From assembly GCA_030645495.1 (NCBI GenBank), contig JAUSLV010000033.1, positions 339,715 through 403,714 of the forward strand: a stretch of DNA of 64,000 nt. Reading direction: 5' to 3'. The translations under genes were made by a program, and so were the position numbers. The notes below the pieces were generated by a model, which was not told the DNA's origin, did not search any database, and worked only from the letters and a program-made list of their open reading frames with translations. Each line of letters opens with the position of its first letter. Positions within the stretch are counted from its first letter, which is position 1. This document shows positions 45,523 to 56,279 of this stretch, piece after piece. This stretch comes from Actinomycetota bacterium. Its GTDB lineage: Bacteria; Actinomycetota; Acidimicrobiia; Acidimicrobiales; Ilumatobacteraceae.

Positions 45523-46446
45523 ATGAGCAGATTGTGTGAAGGCCGCGTCGCCATCGTCACCGGCGCGGGGCGCGGCATCGGCCGCGAACACGCGCTCAGC
45601 TTGGCCTATCACGGGGCGAAGGTCGTCGTGAACGACGTCGGCGCCAGCATCGACGGCACCGGTGGCGATGTCAGCCCGGCGCAGCAAGTGGTCAACGAGA
45701 TCATCGCCATGGGTGGCGAGGCCGTCGCCAACGGCGACAGTGTCTCCGACTGGGAGGGCGCCCAGCGCCTGATCAACACCGCGGTCGAGACGTTCGGCGA
45801 TCTCCACGTGGTGGTCAACAACGCCGGCATCCTGCGCGACCGCGTGTTGGTGAACATGACCGAGCAGGAGTGGGACGCAGTCATCAACGTGCACCTGAAG
45901 GGCACCTTCGCCCCCAGCCGCTGGGCCGCCGCCTACTGGCGCGAGCAGAGCAAGGCCGGCAAGCCGGTGTCGGGCCGGATCATCAACACCACCTCCGTCA
46001 GCGGTATCTATGGCAACCCGGGCCAGACCAACTACGGCGCGGCCAAGGCCGGTATCGCTGCGTTCACCAACATCGCCGCGCTCGAGCTGGCCCGCTACGG
46101 CGTGACGGTCAACGCGGTGGGCCCGGTGGCCCTCACCCGCATGACCGAGGGCCTCGGCCCGGCCCCCGAGACCGACGAAGAGCGCGAAGCCCGCTCGCCG
46201 CGCTGGATCGCCCCGATCGTCACCTGGCTGGCCAGCGAGCAGTCGGCCGACGTCAGCGGTCGCGTGTTCGAGGCCAGCGGCCAAGTGCTGGCGGTGGCGG
46301 AAGGCTGGGTGCGTGGCCCGCGCCATGCGCCGGTCGACGACCCCACGATCCTCGGTCCGATCGTGGCCGACCTGCTCGCTCAAGCCCGCCCCAACTCGGG
46401 CATGAACGGCGAGCCCGGTGGCGCCCCGCAGCCGCGGCAGAAGTAG
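45523..46446 (+). CDS. SDR dehydrogenase, 17-beta-HSD type 4-like
   Basis: A 307-residue SDR: TGAGRGIGREHALSLA, NDVGASIDGTGG, VNNAGILRDR, the catalytic Ser in NTTSVSG and NYGAAKAG (Tyr-x3-Lys). The GA-rich insert and C-terminal tail are typical of the dehydrogenase half of multifunctional enzyme type 2 (D-3-hydroxyacyl-CoA). GAGG lies before the ATG and a TATGAT -10 candidate at 45470-45475. Eleven bases separate its stop from the MaoC gene, so the pair probably works together in fatty-acid or sterol side-chain oxidation. Confidence 0.9.
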   Translation: MSRLCEGRVAIVTGAGRGIGREHALSLAYHGAKVVVNDVGASIDGTGGDVSPAQQVVNEIIAMGGEAVANGDSVSDWEGAQRLINTAVETFGDLHVVVNNAGILRDRVLVNMTEQEWDAVINVHLKGTFAPSRWAAAYWREQSKAGKPVSGRIINTTSVSGIYGNPGQTNYGAAKAGIAAFTNIAALELARYGVTVNAVGPVALTRMTEGLGPAPETDEEREARSPRWIAPIVTWLASEQSADVSGRVFEASGQVLAVAEGWVRGPRHAPVDDPTILGPIVADLLAQARPNSGMNGEPGGAPQPRQK

Positions 46447-46457
46447 GAGGAACTCAC

Positions 46458-47312
46458 ATGCCCTTGAACCCTGATGCCGTCGGCACCGTCGGCGACCTGC
46501 GCACCACCCACTGGACGTCGAAAGACTGCCTGCTCTACGCCGTGGGTATCGGCGCCGGCCAGGATGCCCTGGCGTTCACGACCGAGAACTCGATCGATGT
46601 CGCTCAGCAGGTGTACCCCACGTTCGCGGTGGTCGCCGGTGTCGACAATATGTCGGCGGGTGCCCGCGCGATGGAGAGCATCGGCACCTTCAACCCGGCG
46701 ATGCTGGTACACGGAACGCAGGCGATCACCTTGCACCGCCCGATCCCGGTGGCCGCCGAGGTCACCCAGCAAGACCGCGTCGTCGCCATGTACGACAAGG
46801 GCAAGGCGGCGGTGGTCGTGTTCGAGAACGACGTGAAGACCGCCGCCGGCGAGCCGTTGTGGAGCCTGCGCACCTCGGTGTTCATCCGCGGCGAGGGCGG
46901 CTGGGGTGGCGACCGCGGCCCGTCGGGCGCGCAGAACGAACCGCCCGAGGGCAAGGCCCCCGATCACGAGGTGACCTACCACACCAGCCCCGACCAGGCG
47001 TTCGTGTACCGCCTGTCGGGCGACCGCAACCCGCTGCACACCGACCCGAAGTTCGCGGCAATGGGGGGCTTCGATCGGCCGATCCTGCACGGCCTGTGCA
47101 CCTACGGGTTCACCGGTCGGGCGCTGCTGGCCGAGTTGTGCGGCAACGACGCCACCCGGTTCCACCACATCGAAGGTCGCTTCTCGTCGCCGGTGATGCC
47201 CGGCGAGGCGCTCACGATCCGGATGTGGCGCACCGCGCCCGGTGCAGCGGTGTTCACCACCTCGGCCGCCGACCGCGTGGTGATCGACCAGGGCCTGGTG
47301 AAGTTCAGCTAG
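46458..47312 (+). CDS. MaoC-type enoyl-CoA hydratase 2
   Basis: A 284-residue double-hotdog hydratase. The C-terminal half has the hydratase-2 motif YRLSGDRNPLHTDPKFAAMGGF (Asp and His catalytic), then ILHGLCTYGFTGR and a final strand VVIDQGLVKF. The N-terminal half is the partner hotdog. It hydrates trans-2-enoyl-CoA to (R)-3-hydroxyacyl-CoA, the preceding step for the adjacent SDR. The ATG at 46458 follows AGGAGG that overlaps the SDR stop. Confidence 0.9.
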   Translation: MPLNPDAVGTVGDLRTTHWTSKDCLLYAVGIGAGQDALAFTTENSIDVAQQVYPTFAVVAGVDNMSAGARAMESIGTFNPAMLVHGTQAITLHRPIPVAAEVTQQDRVVAMYDKGKAAVVVFENDVKTAAGEPLWSLRTSVFIRGEGGWGGDRGPSGAQNEPPEGKAPDHEVTYHTSPDQAFVYRLSGDRNPLHTDPKFAAMGGFDRPILHGLCTYGFTGRALLAELCGNDATRFHHIEGRFSSPVMPGEALTIRMWRTAPGAAVFTTSAADRVVIDQGLVKFS

Positions 47313-47325
47313 TCAGGGTGCCGGA

Positions 47326-47877
47326 TCAGGCAGGGTCGGGGTAGCACACAACCGCCACGTCGATGCCCTGCACGTAGGGGTCGTACTCACGCACGGCTTT
47401 GCGGGTCCTGTCGGCAACGGCCGACAGGGCCTGCGGCGTGTTGTGGCGCTCGGGCACCTGCACCGTCACCCGGATGTGGGCGGGTGTGCGGTGCACCTCC
47501 ACCAGCGCAGGCAAGTGGGCCAACTCGTTGCGGATGGCGTTGGCGTATCCGGCGGCGACCGCGCGACCGGCGACGGCCTGGGCGACAGCGACGCTGGGGA
47601 GGCCGTCCTGCAGCGGGTCGACCTCCATCAGCGGCACGCGGTGGCGGGTGGCGCACACCGAGCCCATCTCGGCCAGGGTGCGCGTGGAACTGGCCTCGCG
47701 AGCGACGATGGTGAGGTCGATGTGTTGCTCCATCGGGCAGGCCACATGGTGGGTGGCCCCGCGGCAGGGGCCGCCATGATCGTCGCCGCAGGTGACCACC
47801 TCGTGGCCCTCGGCGGTGAGGTGGGCACCGATGCCGGTGGCGTTTCCAGGGGTGGATTCGATGAGGAGCAGACGCAT
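47326..47877 (-). CDS. Conserved hypothetical protein
   Basis: A 183-residue soluble protein. The first 60 residues (MRLLLIESTPGNATGIGAHLTAEGHEVVTC) resemble a receiver-like Rossmann strand pattern, but no phosphorylatable Asp context is evident. Four Cys (CGDD, PCRG, ACPM, VCAT) lie in the first half; the second half contains VTVQVPERHNTPQALSAVADRTRKAV. No known family. An imperfect palindrome lies just upstream (47911-47930). Confidence 0.65.
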   Translation of the reverse strand: MRLLLIESTPGNATGIGAHLTAEGHEVVTCGDDHGGPCRGATHHVACPMEQHIDLTIVAREASSTRTLAEMGSVCATRHRVPLMEVDPLQDGLPSVAVAQAVAGRAVAAGYANAIRNELAHLPALVEVHRTPAHIRVTVQVPERHNTPQALSAVADRTRKAVREYDPYVQGIDVAVVCYPDPA

Positions 47878-47910
47878 TCCGTCAGCGAAGCCCGCGCGAC
47901 GGCCGGTAAG

Positions 47911-47930
47911 CCAGGGACCTAGGTCACTGG
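47911..47930. promoter_or_regulatory. Palindrome resembling a DosR box
   Basis: CCAGGGACCTAGGTCACTGG is a 20-bp palindrome with one mismatched pair, 33 bp upstream of the 183-residue protein gene. The GGGAC-N4-GTCAC core differs by one base from the mycobacterial DosR core GGGAC-N4-GTCCC. No DosR/DosS-type gene is in the window. Confidence 0.4.
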
Positions 47931-47940
47931 CCGGGCCGGG

Positions 47941-49320
47941 TCAGGGCAGCAGCTTGGACACGGTGTTGTCGCCGTAGTTGGCAACCCAGATGTTGGTGCC
48001 GTCGTACGCCACGCCATAGGGGCTGGCGCCGACGGCGTAGTCGACTCGTGTGCCGGTGGATGGATCCATCTTCGAGACGTTGCCGCCGCCGTTGTTGACG
48101 ACCCAGATGTTGGTGCCGTCGTAGGCGACGCCGTAGGGGTTGGCCCCGACGGCGAACTCGACCCTGCTGCCGGTGGTTGGGTTCATCCTCGACACCGAGG
48201 TGCCGTTGAAGTTGGTGATCCAGATGCTCTTGCCGTCGTAGGCGATCCCGCGCGCATACCCGGCAGTGGCGTACGAGATGAGGAGATTGCCGCTGGTGTC
48301 CATCTTGTGCACGTTGAGGGAGTCGGCGTCGGTGATCCAGAGGTTCGTGCCGTCGAACGCGATGCCGAAAGGGGTGGTGCCGACCGGATAGTCATCCCTG
48401 GTGCCGGTGGCCGGGTTCATCTTCGACACGGTGCCGCTATCGGAGTTGGTGATCCAGATGTGGGTGCCGTCGAAGGCGACCGCTCGGGGTGAAAGGCCGG
48501 TGCCATAGTCGGTGCGGGTGCCGGTGGCCGGATTGATCTTGGACACGGTGTGGTTGCCGTAGTTCGCGGTCCAGATGCTGGTGCCGTCGAAGGCCACGCC
48601 CTCCGGAGACGTTCCTGTGTCGTAGTCGACCTTGGTGCCGGTGGTCGGGTTGATCTTCGACACGGTGCTGACGGAGTAGTTGGTGACCCAGATGTTGGCG
48701 CCGTCGAAGGCCACGCCCACCGGGCCCACGCCGGTGGAGTGGGTGCCAGGCCGGCCGGGGTCTTGGTCCCAGCGCAGTCGGGCGATCTGGTCGAGGGTGA
48801 GTCGGTTGCGGCCGCCGCCGGCGCCGCTGGTGGTGGGCAGCAGGTAGCCGGTGATGTCGATGATGACGTCGACGGTGCCGGTGAGGTTGTAGGTCTTGAT
48901 CGTGCCGGTGGCGGAGAGGGCGACGGAGGCGAGGTTGGGGGTGGGTGCGTCGCCGGCGCGCCAGTTGAGGTTGGACGCGTTGGGTCGGGTGGCGTCGCCG
49001 GGGTAGAGGGTGAGGAAGCTGGGTGCGGTGGGGTTGACGATGGTGACGTTGGCGACGATGCCGTTGGCGGTGGTGGGGATGGTGCAGTTGCCGTTGGTGC
49101 CCCACACGGTGAACGTGGCGGTCTCGCCTGCGCCCAAGGGTGTGCTGCGCAGGCCGACGTTGTTGTCGGTGCGTGTGTCGAGCAGACGGCACGGGGTGAT
49201 CGGCACCACCACCGCCGGTACGGGCGAGGCAGACGCATCTGCGCCGACCATGTAGGCAGCCACGGTCGCGGCGATCAGCGCGGCGGCAATGCCGGCGCGA
49301 CGAATACGAAGGTTGGACAT
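47941..49320 (-). CDS. Secreted seven-blade beta-propeller with LDTR-type repeat
   Basis: A 459-residue exported protein: signal peptide (RIRR start, VGADASA end), one LDTR-type repeat (about 40-165) as in the other two surface proteins, then seven 39-residue repeats from about 195 on, each with G-(I/V)-A-(F/Y)-D-G-x-x-(I/L)-W. The last blade ends WVANYGDNTVSKLLP. The propeller resembles virginiamycin B lyase/NHL-type repeats. An extracellular binding role is likely; catalytic residues are not evident. ATG at 49320. Confidence 0.87.
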   Translation of the reverse strand: MSNLRIRRAGIAAALIAATVAAYMVGADASASPVPAVVVPITPCRLLDTRTDNNVGLRSTPLGAGETATFTVWGTNGNCTIPTTANGIVANVTIVNPTAPSFLTLYPGDATRPNASNLNWRAGDAPTPNLASVALSATGTIKTYNLTGTVDVIIDITGYLLPTTSGAGGGRNRLTLDQIARLRWDQDPGRPGTHSTGVGPVGVAFDGANIWVTNYSVSTVSKINPTTGTKVDYDTGTSPEGVAFDGTSIWTANYGNHTVSKINPATGTRTDYGTGLSPRAVAFDGTHIWITNSDSGTVSKMNPATGTRDDYPVGTTPFGIAFDGTNLWITDADSLNVHKMDTSGNLLISYATAGYARGIAYDGKSIWITNFNGTSVSRMNPTTGSRVEFAVGANPYGVAYDGTNIWVVNNGGGNVSKMDPSTGTRVDYAVGASPYGVAYDGTNIWVANYGDNTVSKLLP

Positions 49321-49358
49321 GACAGCTCTCCCGCTCTGAGTTGGGGGCAGCGTAGCCG

Positions 49359-51122
49359 TCAGAGCTGGGTACGCAGGTGGGCCACGACATCGGCCAGGGC
49401 GATGTCGGCCTTGTCGCCGGTGCGGCGGTCTTTCACCTCGACCACGCCGTCGGCCAAGCCACGGCCGACCACCACGATCGTGGGCACGCCCACCAGCTCG
49501 GCGTCGTTGAACTTCACGCCCGGCGACACGCCCACGCGGTCGTCGAACAGCACGCGCAGGCCGGCGGCCTCGCACTCCGCGGCCAACAACTCGGCGGCGG
49601 GCAACTGCGGGTCGGTGGCCTTGCCGGTGGCGACGATGTGCACATCGGCGGGGGCCACGGCGCGCGGCCAGATCAGGCCTTTGGTGTCGTTGTTCAGTTC
49701 GGCGACGGCGGCCACGGCGCGCGACACGCCGATGCCGTACGAGCCCATCGTGACCACGCGGGTCTTGCCGTGTTCGTCGAGCACGGTGAGGCCCAGCGCC
49801 TCGGCGTACTTGCGGCCGAGCTGGAAGATGTGGCCCATCTCGATGCCGCGGGCCATCTCCAGCGGCGAACCGCACTTCGGGCACGGGTCGTCGTCGTGCA
49901 CCTCGGCGGCCTCGATGATGCCGTCGGGCGTGAAGTCGCGGCCCATCACCAGATCCTTGACGTGCTTGCCGGGGCTGTCGGCGCCGGTGATCCAGCGGGT
50001 GCCGTCGACGATGCGCGGATCCACCAGGAAGCGGATGCCGGAGGCGTGCTCGAGGCCCAGCGCGCCGGGCCCGATGTAGCCCTTGGCCAGCGACGGGTGC
50101 AGCGCGAAGTCGGCCTCGGTGAACGGCTCGATCTCGGCCGGCGACACCTGCGCTTCGAGGCGCTTCATGTCGACATCGCGGTCGCCGGGCACGCCGATGG
50201 CCAGCGCGGTGAACGTGCCGTCGGGGTTCTTCAGCTTCACGACCAGGTTCTTCAACGTGTCGGCCGCGGTCCAGTCGCGGTCGGGGCGGCGCAGATCGGC
50301 GCGGGCGTTGAACAGGTCGACGAGCGTCTGGATCGTGGGTGTATCGGGCGTGTCGACCACCTCGGCGGCGGGCAGGCCCTCGAACGCGATGGTGGCCGGT
50401 GGGGCCACTTGCACGGCCTCGGTGTTGGCCGCGTAGTCGCAGGTGGTGCAGCGAACGTAGGTGTCTTCGCCCACCACCATCGGGGCCAGGAACTCTTCGC
50501 TGGCCGAGCCGCCCATCGCGCCGCTCATCGCCGACACGATCACGATCGGCAGGCCGAGGCGGTCGAACGTGCGTTGGTAGGCCACGCGGTGCTTCTGGTA
50601 GCTGGCCTCCAGCCCCTCGTCGTCGACGTCGAAGCTGTACGAGTCTTTCATCACGAACTCGCGGCCGCGCAGCAGGCCGGCGCGGGGGCGAGCCTCGTCG
50701 CGGTACTTGGTCTGGATCTGGTAGAGCACCAGCGGCAGATCTTTGTAGCTGCTGTACAGATCCTTCACCAGGAGCGTGAACATCTCCTCGTGGGTGGGGG
50801 CCAGCAGGAAATCGGCGCCCTTGCGGTCTTTCAGGCGAAACAGGTTGTCGCCGTAGTCGGTCCAGCGGCCGGTGGCCTCGTAGGGCTCCTTGGGCAACAG
50901 GGCGGGGAAGTGCACTTCCTGGAAGCCCTCGCGGTCCATCTCCTCGCGGACGATCCGCTCGATGTTGCGGTACACGATCCAGCCCAGCGGCAGCCAGGTG
51001 AACCCGCCCGGGGCCGCCCGGCGGATGTAGCCGGCCCGCACCAGCAGGCGGTGACCGGCGACCTCGGCATCGGCGGGGTCCTCCCGGAGCGTACGGAGGA
51101 ACAGCGTCGACATTCGGAGCAC
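49359..51122 (-). CDS. proS: Prolyl-tRNA synthetase
   Basis: A 587-residue class II synthetase of the bacterial type with an editing insertion. Motif 2 ([22 protein letters not shown]) and motif 3 ([16 protein letters not shown]) are clear, as is [18 protein letters not shown] in the insertion. It charges tRNA-Pro. The GTG at 51122 fits the family N-terminus; TATTCT (complement of 51129-51134) sits 7 nt before it, suggesting a leaderless transcript; the ATG at 51113 is an alternative. Divergent from rimP. Confidence 0.95.
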   Translation of the reverse strand: MLRMSTLFLRTLREDPADAEVAGHRLLVRAGYIRRAAPGGFTWLPLGWIVYRNIERIVREEMDREGFQEVHFPALLPKEPYEATGRWTDYGDNLFRLKDRKGADFLLAPTHEEMFTLLVKDLYSSYKDLPLVLYQIQTKYRDEARPRAGLLRGREFVMKDSYSFDVDDEGLEASYQKHRVAYQRTFDRLGLPIVIVSAMSGAMGGSASEEFLAPMVVGEDTYVRCTTCDYAANTEAVQVAPPATIAFEGLPAAEVVDTPDTPTIQTLVDLFNARADLRRPDRDWTAADTLKNLVVKLKNPDGTFTALAIGVPGDRDVDMKRLEAQVSPAEIEPFTEADFALHPSLAKGYIGPGALGLEHASGIRFLVDPRIVDGTRWITGADSPGKHVKDLVMGRDFTPDGIIEAAEVHDDDPCPKCGSPLEMARGIEMGHIFQLGRKYAEALGLTVLDEHGKTRVVTMGSYGIGVSRAVAAVAELNNDTKGLIWPRAVAPADVHIVATGKATDPQLPAAELLAAECEAAGLRVLFDDRVGVSPGVKFNDAELVGVPTIVVVGRGLADGVVEVKDRRTGDKADIALADVVAHLRTQL

Positions 51123-51146
51123 GGGCGAAGAATACCGGCTGGGGGA

Positions 51147-51152
51147 TATACT
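51147..51152 (+). promoter_or_regulatory. -10 box TATACT of the rimP-nusA operon
   Basis: TATACT is the best -10-like hexamer between divergent proS and rimP. With transcription starting near 51159 the leader would be about 92 nt. A clear -35 is not visible. Confidence 0.45.
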
Positions 51153-51182
51153 CAGCAGGTCCTTTGAAGTTCCCTGAACTGG

Positions 51183-51209
51183 AGGCGTGGGCTGTCATGG
51201 TCCACGCCT
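51183..51209 (+). promoter_or_regulatory. Leader hairpin before rimP
   Basis: AGGCGTGG (51183-51190) pairs perfectly with CCACGCCT (51202-51209) around an 11-nt loop, 42 nt upstream of the rimP ATG. It lies downstream of the predicted -10, so it would be transcribed. It could fold as a regulatory leader or attenuator; no U tract follows. Confidence 0.5.
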
Positions 51210-51250
51210 TCTGCACTGTTAGGGCACAATTTCCCGAGAGGAGGCCGTAG

Positions 51251-51774
51251 ATGAGCGAACAGAACCTCGACAAGATCCGTCAGATCGTGCTTCCGATCGT
51301 CACCGATCTCTCGCTCGATCTCTACGACCTCGAGTTCCGCGGCGGCACCCTGCGGATCACCATCGACAGCCCTGTGGGCAGCGAGGCAGGCGTCTCGCTG
51401 GAAGACATCACGCTCGTCACCCGCCTCGTCGGGCGCGATTTCGACCACCACGACCCGATCGCCGGGCACTACACGCTCGAGGTCACCAGCCCCGGGCTCG
51501 AGCGCACATTGCGCACCCCGGCCCATTTCCAGCGCGAACTGGGCAAGACCATCGCCGTTCGCCTGCGCGATGCCACCAACGCCGAGCGCCGCCTGCAGGG
51601 CGTGCTCACCGCTGCCGACGATCGCACGTGCACGATCATCCTCGACGAGCCCGGCAAGGACGGCACGGTCGAGCGCACGGTCAACCTCGACAAGATCGAT
51701 CGGGCCCGCACGGTCTTCGTGTGGGGCCCCACCCCCAAGCAACCTACGAGAGCCGCGAAGAAGGAGGACGCGAG

Positions 51775-51778
<4 letters not shown>
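51251..51778 (+). CDS. rimP: Ribosome maturation factor RimP
   Basis: A 175-residue RimP needed for 30S assembly. N-terminal YDLEFRGGTLRITIDSP, then VGRDFDHHDPIAGHYTLEVTSPGLERTLRTPAHF, which is the family signature. GAGAGGAGG precedes the ATG. Overlaps nusA by 4 bp (ATGA), as in most bacteria where rimP heads the nusA-infB operon. A Lys-rich tail follows the family domain. Confidence 0.95.
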
Positions 51779-52954
<1,176 letters not shown>

Positions 52955-52971
<17 letters not shown>

Positions 52972-53272
52972 CATCCGCACCGCTGAACCGCAGCGCACCT
53001 GCATCGGCTGCCGCCACCAACGGCCCAAGTCGCAGATGATCAGGTGTGCGATGAGCGCACAGGGCGCCACCGTCAGCCGCACCGCGGCCGGCAGGGGAGC
53101 CTGGTTGTGCTCGTACGAATGCTTCGTCACGGCCGAACGCAAGAAGGCGTTCGAGCGTGCGTGGAAGCGTTCGGCTCCGGTCGAGATCGTTCACGATCTT
53201 GACCAACAGGTGCGGATCGCGTTCGATGACGTGATCATCAACATGGAACTATTGAGTTCGACGAAAGGCTGA
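52955..53272 (+). CDS. YlxR-family (DUF448) RNA-binding protein
   Basis: A 105-residue protein with the family signature PQRTCIGCRHQRPKSQMIRC and GRGAWLC...CFVTAERKKAFERAW. It lies between nusA and infB as in most Gram-positive bacteria. It starts inside the nusA end with GTG (52955, or 52958 in frame). The family binds RNA or regulates; the exact role is unsettled. Confidence 0.9.
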
Positions 53273-53280
53273 AACGGGTT

Positions 53281-56259
53281 TTGGCAAAGAACATGCGCGT
53301 GCACGAGCTCGCGAAAGAGCTCGGAATGACGAATGCGGAGGCGATGGCGCTCTGCGACGTGATGGGTGTCGGGGTGAAGAGTCACTCCTCCACGCTCATC
53401 GAGGCGCAGGCCGACCGTCTCCGTCGGCGCGCGGAACGTGACGGCCTGACGCGACCGGAACAGCCCGAAGAGCCCAAGCCGGTCAAGAAGACCGCCAAGA
53501 AGGCTGCCGCCGCCGAGCCGAAGGCCGACGCGCCTGCAGGCGACAAGGCCGACGCGCCCAAGCCGGTGAAGAAGGTCGCGGCCAAGAAGGCCGCCGAGCC
53601 CAAGGCCGCCGAGGCCGCCGCGCCCGCACCTGCACCGGTGGTGGAAGCACCCGCTCCTGCTCCCGCACCCGTCCCCGTGGTGGAAGCACCCGCTCCCGCA
53701 CCCGCACCCGCACCGGTGGTGGAAGCACCCGCGCCGGCGCCCGTGGTCGAGGTCCCTGCACCTGTCGCCGAGGCTCCTGTCGCCGAGGCGCCCGTCGCCG
53801 AGGCGCCCGCACCTGCCGCGCGAATCTCCAGCCGCCCCACCGGCGAGCCGCCGCGCCCCGCCAGCTCGGCACCGCTGCGCACCGACAGCGCCCCGCCGGT
53901 GTCGTCGGCACCTCGTGCGCCCGCGGCGCAGCCCGCTCGCCCGGCCGGCCCGCCCCCGGGTCGCCCGCCGATGCCCCCCGGTGCTCACCCCACGTCCACG
54001 TCGGGCAAGCCGATCCCGCCGCCGCCCGGTGGCGGTCGGCCGATGTCGTCGTCGGGCAAGCCGATCCCGCCGCCGCCCGGTGGCCTTCGCGCCGGTGGCC
54101 CTGGCGCCCCGCGTACGGGTGCCCCTGGCGCCCCGCGCACGGGTGGCTACACCGCTCGCCCCGGTGGTCCTGGTGGCCCCGGTGCCCGTCCTGGCGGCCC
54201 TGGTGGCCCGCGCCCCGGTGGCGGGTTCGCCCCGCGCACGGGCGGCCCTGGTGGCCCGCGCCCTGGCGGCGGCTTCGCGCCGCGGCCCGGTGGCGGCCCT
54301 GGCGGTGGCCCCGGTGGTCCTGGTGGTCCGGGTGCTCGTCCCGGTGGTGGTGGCGGTCCGCGCCCCAACGGTCAGCGCCGTGCCCCGCGCAAGAAGAGCC
54401 GTGCTCGTCGTCGTCGCGACTTCGACGAGATGCAGCCGAACTACAACAGCAACTACACGGCCACGAACGCTCCCGTGCCCGAGGGCACGATCATCGTCGA
54501 GCGTGGCGTGTCGGCGCAGGAGTTCGCTCCCAAGCTGAACCGCACGGCCGCCGACGTGATCCGCTTCCTGCTGCAGAACGGCGAGATGGTCACCGCCACG
54601 ATGACCCTCACCGACGAGCAGATGGAACTGTTCGCGCTGGAGGTCGGTGCCGACCTGCTGCTGGTGGAACCCGGTCAGCAGGAAGAGCTCGAGTTGCAGG
54701 CGTTGTTCGACGACAGCGACGACGACGACGAGACGCTGCAGGTGCCCCGCGCCCCGGTCATCACCGTCATGGGTCACGTCGACCACGGTAAGACCACGCT
54801 GCTCGACAAGATCCGCAACGCCAACGTGGTGGCCGGCGAGGCCGGTGGCATCACGCAGCACATCGGTGCCTACATGGTGGATGTCGACGGCCGCAAGATC
54901 ACCTTCCTCGACACCCCTGGCCACGCGGCGTTCACCAAGATGCGTGCCCGTGGTGCGCAGGTCACCGACATCGTCGTGTTGATGGTGGCGGCCGACGACG
55001 GTGTGATGCCGCAGACGATTGAGGCGATCAACCACGCGAGGGCGGCAGAAGTGCCGATCGTGGTGGCGCTCAACAAGATCGACAAGGAGAACGCCGACGT
55101 GCAGCGCGTGCTCTCCCAGCTGTCCGAGCACGAACTCGTGCCCGAGAGCTGGGGCGGCGACACGATCGTCGTCGAGATGTCGGCGCAGCAGAACCTCGGT
55201 GTCGACGACCTGCTCGAGCAGCTGGCCGCCGTCGCCGAGATCGAAGAGCTCACCGCCAACCCCACGGGTCGTGCCAAGGGTGTCGTGCTCGAGGCCAACC
55301 TCGACATCGGTCGTGGCCCGGTGGCCACCATCCTCGTCGACAAGGGCGAGCTGAAGGTGGGCGACCCGATCGTCGCCGGTGCCGCCTGGGGTCGCGTGCG
55401 CGCGATGATCAACGACAAGGGCGAGCAAGTGAAGTCGGCCGGCCCCAGCACCCCGGTGCAGGTGCTCGGTCTGCAGAGCGTGCCCAACGCCGGCGACGAG
55501 TTCCGCTCGTCGGAAACGGAGAAGACGGCCCGCACCGTGGCCGAGGCCCGCGAGCAGCGCTACCGCCTCAAGGCGCAGCGCGGCGATGCCCGCCTCAGCA
55601 CGGGCGTGAAGCTGGAGGACATCTTCAACCAGATCCAGGCCGGCGAGGTCGCCACCCTGAACCTGGTGCTGAAGGCCGACGTGCAGGGTTCGCTCGAGGC
55701 CGTCACCGAGAGCCTGCGGCGGCTGGAGCGCGAAGAGGTCAAGCTGGCCTTCGTGCACCGTGCCGTCGGTGGTATCACCGAGAACGACATCAGCCTGGCC
55801 GCTACCACCAATGCCACGCTCATCGGCTTCAACGTGCGCCCCGACAAGAAGGCGCGCGAGATGGCCGAGGCCGAGGGCGTCGAGATCCGTACCTACGAGA
55901 TCATCTACAAACTGCTCGAGGACATCGAGCGGGCGATGGTGGGCATGCTCGCCCCCGAGTTCGAGGAAGTGGTCACCGGCGAAGCCGAGGTCCGCGAGAT
56001 CTTCCGTGTTCCTCGCATCGGCGCCATCGCCGGCTGCATGGTGCGCAGCGGTGCGATCACCCGTGGCTCGAAGGTGCGCTTCCTGCGCGACGGCACGATC
56101 ATCTGGAAGGGCGCGATCACGTCGCTCAAGCGCTTCAAGGAAGATGCACGCGAGGTCCGCGAGGGCTTCGAGTGTGGCGTCGGCCTCAGCGACTTCCAAG
56201 ACCTCAAGCCGGGCGACCTCATCGAAACCTTCGAAGAGCGCGAGATCGCTCGCGTCTGA
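53281..56259 (+). CDS. infB: Translation initiation factor IF-2
   Basis: A 992-residue GTPase that brings fMet-tRNA to the ribosome. An N-terminal IF2_N domain (VHELAKELGMTNAEAM) is followed by a very long low-complexity linker: Ala/Pro blocks (about 65-185) and Gly/Pro/Arg blocks (about 215-365). G domain motifs are GHVDHGKTT (about 498-506), DTPGHAAF and NKID. Domains II-IV follow. TTG start at 53281 gives MAKNMRVHELAKELG; the next ATG (53293) is possible. Starts 8 bp after ylxR. Confidence 0.94.
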   Translation: MAKNMRVHELAKELGMTNAEAMALCDVMGVGVKSHSSTLIEAQADRLRRRAERDGLTRPEQPEEPKPVKKTAKKAAAAEPKADAPAGDKADAPKPVKKVAAKKAAEPKAAEAAAPAPAPVVEAPAPAPAPVPVVEAPAPAPAPAPVVEAPAPAPVVEVPAPVAEAPVAEAPVAEAPAPAARISSRPTGEPPRPASSAPLRTDSAPPVSSAPRAPAAQPARPAGPPPGRPPMPPGAHPTSTSGKPIPPPPGGGRPMSSSGKPIPPPPGGLRAGGPGAPRTGAPGAPRTGGYTARPGGPGGPGARPGGPGGPRPGGGFAPRTGGPGGPRPGGGFAPRPGGGPGGGPGGPGGPGARPGGGGGPRPNGQRRAPRKKSRARRRRDFDEMQPNYNSNYTATNAPVPEGTIIVERGVSAQEFAPKLNRTAADVIRFLLQNGEMVTATMTLTDEQMELFALEVGADLLLVEPGQQEELELQALFDDSDDDDETLQVPRAPVITVMGHVDHGKTTLLDKIRNANVVAGEAGGITQHIGAYMVDVDGRKITFLDTPGHAAFTKMRARGAQVTDIVVLMVAADDGVMPQTIEAINHARAAEVPIVVALNKIDKENADVQRVLSQLSEHELVPESWGGDTIVVEMSAQQNLGVDDLLEQLAAVAEIEELTANPTGRAKGVVLEANLDIGRGPVATILVDKGELKVGDPIVAGAAWGRVRAMINDKGEQVKSAGPSTPVQVLGLQSVPNAGDEFRSSETEKTARTVAEAREQRYRLKAQRGDARLSTGVKLEDIFNQIQAGEVATLNLVLKADVQGSLEAVTESLRRLEREEVKLAFVHRAVGGITENDISLAATTNATLIGFNVRPDKKAREMAEAEGVEIRTYEIIYKLLEDIERAMVGMLAPEFEEVVTGEAEVREIFRVPRIGAIAGCMVRSGAITRGSKVRFLRDGTIIWKGAITSLKRFKEDAREVREGFECGVGLSDFQDLKPGDLIETFEEREIARV

Positions 56260-56279
56260 CGCCTGGGTAACGTCGTCTC

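Noticed and set aside
47941..51273. Single minus-strand frame of 1110 codons spanning propeller and proS
   Set aside because: Only the part after ATG 49320 is a recognisable protein. The upstream part is out of frame with proS and is Arg/Pro/Gly-rich shadow sequence.
54060..54370. Separate repeat element within infB
   Set aside because: The Gly/Pro-rich repetition is in frame and is part of the IF-2 linker.
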